From: Desulfuromonadales bacterium C00003068
Lineage (GTDB): Bacteria; Desulfobacterota; Desulfuromonadia; Desulfuromonadales; Desulfuromonadaceae
DNA: 9,185 bases
Direction of reading: 5' to 3'
NCBI GenBank assembly: GCA_001751155.1
Contig: MAXR01000334.1
Coordinates: 1 to 9,185 of the forward strand
A model generated the notes under the pieces. It was not told the origin of the DNA. It was given only the letters and a program-made list of their open reading frames with translations, and ran no database searches. The translations under genes and the position numbers were made by a program. Positions 7,066 through 9,185 of the stretch are shown piece after piece (the first letter of the stretch is position 1; each line of letters opens with the position of its first letter).

Positions 7066-7097
7066 ATAATTTAAACAACAATAAAGGAGACTCACTC

Positions 7098-7340
7098 ATG
7101 CACGATGGTTGCGCAGGAAATTTTTCATCAGGATTAGATATCCTCACTAAAATTCGTACAATGGGATTTAATACTCAGCCAATGCCAGCAGTCGTATCAA
7201 TGACCTGTGAGCAATGTCAAACTCCCTTTGTTATGGAAACATTCGAGGGAAAATGCTCCGATTGCGGGATGGTTTACGCTGTAACACCGTGTCACGCTGG
7301 TGACCCATCCTCCATTCGTGCGGCAGGGATTAACGTGTAA
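7098..7340 (+). CDS. Small zinc-ribbon protein
   Basis: This 80-residue protein carries a textbook four-cysteine zinc ribbon, CEQC (37-40) and CSDC (53-56) with 12 residues between the pairs. Cys65 in TPCHAGDP follows, and Cys5 lies near the N-terminus. The conserved-looking end, CHAGDPSSIRAAGINV (65-80), has no motif I can assign. AAGGAG (7084-7089) is 8 bases before ATG 7098. It follows the ABC ATPase by 82 bases without a visible terminator, and the next gene begins 2 bases after its stop, so it is probably in the same operon. A metal-binding accessory or a nucleic-acid-binding role are both possible; I cannot name a family. Confidence 0.75.
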   Translation: MHDGCAGNFSSGLDILTKIRTMGFNTQPMPAVVSMTCEQCQTPFVMETFEGKCSDCGMVYAVTPCHAGDPSSIRAAGINV

Positions 7341-7342
7341 CT

Positions 7343-7699
7343 ATGGCTGCATCGGAGCAGGAAAAGAAACAGCAACGTATCGCTAAGGATGAAAAGGTTC
7401 TGCGAGCCTTTATTGCGGTGTATTGTCAAGTTCACCATCTTAGTGGTGGTGAACAGTTTGATGGTGTGACACATCGTGATCAAGGCCGTGAATATTGTTC
7501 TGAATGTTATGCGTTGTTGCAGTATGCTTTGCAGCGTAACGAGCGTTGTCCGTTGGTACCAAAACCCGTTTGCCGTCATTGTACCGTGCATTGTTATAAG
7601 CCCGAGATGCGGCAAAAAATACGTGAGGTGATGAAATTTAGTGGGATCTATTATGTTAAGCGCGGTCGGCTTGATTGGATTTGGCACTATTTCTTCTAA
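7343..7699 (+). CDS. ygbA: YgbA-family protein (nitrous/nitric-oxide-stimulated family)
   Basis: This 118-residue basic, Cys/His-rich protein matches the YgbA_NO family in layout: an N-terminal charged helix (KDEKVLRAFIAVYC, 15-28), HH at 31-32, YCSECYALLQYALQRNERC (51-69), then CRHCTVHCYKPEMRQKIREVMKFSG (77-101). Seven cysteines (28, 52, 55, 69, 77, 80, 84) form two probable metal clusters. In E. coli, ygbA belongs to the nitric-oxide-responsive NsrR regulon and the family is linked to nitrosative stress; its biochemical activity is not clear to me. The start is 2 bases after the zinc-ribbon stop and has no strong ribosome-binding site of its own, so translation is probably coupled. Its place here is the main hint that the whole operon answers nitric oxide. 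Confidence 0.85.
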   Translation: MAASEQEKKQQRIAKDEKVLRAFIAVYCQVHHLSGGEQFDGVTHRDQGREYCSECYALLQYALQRNERCPLVPKPVCRHCTVHCYKPEMRQKIREVMKFSGIYYVKRGRLDWIWHYFF

Positions 7700-7730
7700 A
7701 CGTCAGAAATACGGCAATGTTGATTAGACA

Positions 7731-7763
7731 AAAAAGGATCGCAATCATTGCGATCCTTTTTTA
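7731..7763. terminator. Bidirectional terminator between convergent ygbA and ammA
   Basis: A perfect 14-bp inverted repeat, AAAAAGGATCGCAA (7731-7744) and TTGCGATCCTTTTT (7748-7761), has a 3-base TCA loop. The GGATCGCAA core is flanked by an A run and a T run, so it can stop transcription from both sides. It lies 32 bases after the ygbA stop and about 22 bases past the ammA stop on the minus strand. Confidence 0.93.
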
Positions 7764-7784
7764 TTGTGAGCCATTGTAACGTAA

Positions 7785-8333
7785 TTATTCGCTAAAAACT
7801 TGGGCGCTAAAAATATAAATATCGGCATTCGTCCCTTGCCATGCTGTTGATGACAACCCTGCTTTGATACATGTTTGATTTAAAAATGTGATTCGATCCC
7901 AATGGTTCTCAATCGCTACTTGCGGTAATAGGACTCCGCGATTGTGACCACATTCAAGATAGATGCCATGGGTGCCAATGATGATTTCATCAATGTTATC
8001 GACTTTAACCAGTGGCGAGAGTACGGAGATTTGCAATGAAATTGAATCGAGATCCTGTATTTTTAGTGGATAAAAACGGGGATCATTACACGCTGATGCT
8101 ATGGCAATTTCAGATACCTCTTTAAATAGAGGCAGTTCCGATTGAAAGTTACCGATACAGCCACGTAGTTTACCATTTTGTTTAATGGTAACGAAACAGC
8201 CATGTTTAAAGTTGAGTCGCCGCTCTTCACGAGGGACAACGCATACTTTATTATTGCAAACATGGCTCTCAATTGTTGTGCGAGCAATGTCTAAAAGAAT
8301 CTCTTCTTCTGCAGCATTGAGTAACTCTTCCAC
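7785..8333 (-). CDS. amrA: AmmA (AMMECR1-domain protein of the AmmeMemoRadiSam system)
   Basis: This is a complete AMMECR1-domain protein. From the GTG start it has 182 residues, with GCFVTIKQNGKLRGCIGN (45-62, containing the family hallmark LRGCIG), ACNDPRFYPL (81-90), ISLQISVLSPL (98-108) and GVLLPQVAIENHWDRITF (133-150), then CIKAGL (155-160). The family is tied by co-occurrence to MEMO1-type and radical-SAM proteins, but neither gene is in this window. GTG 8333 is preferred because AAGGGGG (minus strand, 8338-8344) sits 4 bases before it and it gives the usual short lead-in to the domain. An in-frame ATG at 8363 would add ten residues and has no ribosome-binding site. It converges on ygbA and is divergent from the helicase gene. 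Confidence 0.88.
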   Translation of the reverse strand: MEELLNAAEEEILLDIARTTIESHVCNNKVCVVPREERRLNFKHGCFVTIKQNGKLRGCIGNFQSELPLFKEVSEIAIASACNDPRFYPLKIQDLDSISLQISVLSPLVKVDNIDEIIIGTHGIYLECGHNRGVLLPQVAIENHWDRITFLNQTCIKAGLSSTAWQGTNADIYIFSAQVFSE

Positions 8334-8337
8334 TCTG

Positions 8338-8344
8338 CCCCCTT
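8338..8344 (-). promoter_or_regulatory. Ribosome-binding site supporting a GTG start of ammA
   Basis: On the minus strand, AAGGGGG pairs with the 16S anti-Shine-Dalgarno with one G-U wobble and lies 4 bases before GTG 8333. No comparable element precedes ATG 8363. Confidence 0.45.
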
Positions 8345-8472
8345 GTGCATGGCGAATAGCCATCTATTTTGTTTTTGCGAGACCATCATTAGTCGATCCG
8401 TTACGTCACCCTATCGTCTAAGAATCGCCGGAATACTATCAAAATTCTCTTGTTGAGTCTATACCGCGATCA

Positions 8473-8501
8473 TTGGTAATTTATTTGTTTTAACTTATAA
8501 A
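8473..8501 (+). promoter_or_regulatory. Sigma-70-type promoter for the DbpA-like helicase
   Basis: TTGGTA (8473-8478, 4 of 6 to TTGACA) and TATAAA (8496-8501, 5 of 6 to TATAAT) are separated by exactly 17 bases. Transcription would start near 8508, giving a leader of about 98 bases before ATG 8606. The rest of the divergent gap (8364-8472) holds no second feature I can support; a clear promoter for the minus-strand ammA was not found. Confidence 0.55.
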
Positions 8502-8605
8502 ATTAGTTCAGTTTGATGATGACAGCAGTAGGTGAAAGGGGCAGACTGGGGGAGTGTGATTTCCTAAGCGTATTGATCGTAATTTTTACTTTTTATCTGG
8601 GATAA

Positions 8606-9185
8606 ATGATTTTGATTGAAACAAAATTTTCCACCTTAAAGTTAGACCATAATCTGCTTAAAAACCTTGAAACAGTTGGTTATGAGTCGATGACCCCCAT
8701 ACAGGCACAAAGCTTACCGCTGATCCTTTCGGGTCGTGATGTGATCGCGCAAGGAAAAACAGGCTCAGGTAAAACGGCGGCGTTTGGACTCGGTTTATTG
8801 CATCGGTTAAATGTGAGATGGTTTCGCGTGCAAGCGTTGGTTTTATGCCCCACCCGGGAGCTGGCTGATCAGGTTTCCAAGGAAATTCGCAAATTAGGGC
8901 GTTCGATCCACAATATTAAGGTGCTTACTCTGTGTGGTGGTATGCCTTTTGGTCCGCAAATTGGATCACTTGAACATGGGGCTCATATCGTTGTTGGCAC
9001 TCCTGGACGCGTTGAGGAGCATGTACGCAAGGGAGCGTTGGATCTCAGTAACCTGAAAATGTTGGTGTTGGATGAAGCGGATCGCATGCTGGAGATGGGC
9101 TTTCAAGAAGCCCTTGATGCGATTATGGAGCAGATGCCTGTTGAGCGCCAAACGATGCTGTTTAGTGCGACGTTCCCAGCACAAA
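8606..9185 (+). CDS. dbpA: ATP-dependent RNA helicase, DbpA-like DEAD-box (5' part)
   Basis: The frame stays open to the window end and gives 193 residues of the first RecA-like domain. Visible motifs are the Q-motif (MTPIQ, Gln33), motif I AQGKTGSGKT (48-57), Ia PTRELA (82-87), GG (111-112), Ib TPGR (132-135), motif II DEAD (156-159) and motif III SAT (187-189). FGLGLLHRL, QALVLCPTRELADQV and LTLCGGMPFG read closely like E. coli DbpA, which remodels 23S rRNA around hairpin 92 during large-subunit assembly. The C-terminal rRNA-binding domain that would settle DbpA identity is outside the window. ATG 8606 is preceded only by a weak GGGAT (8598-8602); TTG 8612 is an in-frame alternative. Confidence 0.88.
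   Translation, partial: MILIETKFSTLKLDHNLLKNLETVGYESMTPIQAQSLPLILSGRDVIAQGKTGSGKTAAFGLGLLHRLNVRWFRVQALVLCPTRELADQVSKEIRKLGRSIHNIKVLTLCGGMPFGPQIGSLEHGAHIVVGTPGRVEEHVRKGALDLSNLKMLVLDEADRMLEMGFQEALDAIMEQMPVERQTMLFSATFPAQ

Noticed and set aside
7292..7687. Minus-strand open frame opposite ygbA
   Set aside because: It is a shadow of the YgbA-family gene, whose cysteine pattern is convincing.
8185..8421. Plus-strand open frame opposite ammA
   Set aside because: It is a shadow of the AMMECR1-domain gene and has no ribosome-binding site or domain.
8364..8472. Minus-strand promoter for ammA (TTGATA near 8435-8445 on the reverse strand)
   Set aside because: A fair -35 is visible, but no -10 better than three of six matches lies at normal spacing.

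Overview
The window looks like a chromosomal segment of an anaerobic Gram-negative bacterium, most likely from the Desulfuromonas/Geobacter side of the old Deltaproteobacteria. This rests on the style of the TatA, TatB and TatC proteins, a stand-alone AmmA/AMMECR1-type gene, a DUF1858-type domain, and an FNR-class operator in front of an apparent anaerobic stress operon. No database search was possible, so the taxon is an inference. No rRNA, tRNA, CRISPR array, insertion sequence or other mobile element was seen.

Region 1 (1-3900, + strand) is a tightly packed molybdoenzyme-maturation and export operon. It holds the tail of an unrecognised gene, a fusion of a multi-pass membrane region to a THEP1-like P-loop NTPase, mobA (molybdenum cofactor guanylyltransferase), and tatA, tatB and tatC. 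Genes overlap or nearly touch, and the run ends at a strong hairpin terminator just after tatC. The logic is that MobA finishes the Mo cofactor, the apoenzymes fold in the cytoplasm, and Tat exports them folded.

Region 2 (3900-7765, + strand) is the most interesting part. A perfect TTGAT-N4-ATCAA operator stands at class II spacing before five co-directional genes. They are a leaderless (cytosolic) substrate-binding-protein-like protein with a DUF1858/ScdA_N-like N-terminus, a UreG/HypB-like metal-chaperone GTPase with extra CxxC pairs, an ABC ATPase with its own DUF1858-like N-terminus and no permease partner, a small zinc-ribbon protein, and a YgbA-family protein (the family named after a nitrosative-stress-induced E. 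coli gene). A bidirectional hairpin ends it. I infer a soluble metal or metallocofactor delivery or repair machine, induced under anoxia and/or nitric oxide. Its function is not established.

Region 3 (7766-9185) holds ammA (AMMECR1 domain) on the minus strand, convergent with region 2. A 240-270 bp divergent intergenic region follows, with a recognisable promoter. Last is the 5' part of a DbpA-like DEAD-box RNA helicase, cut by the window end.
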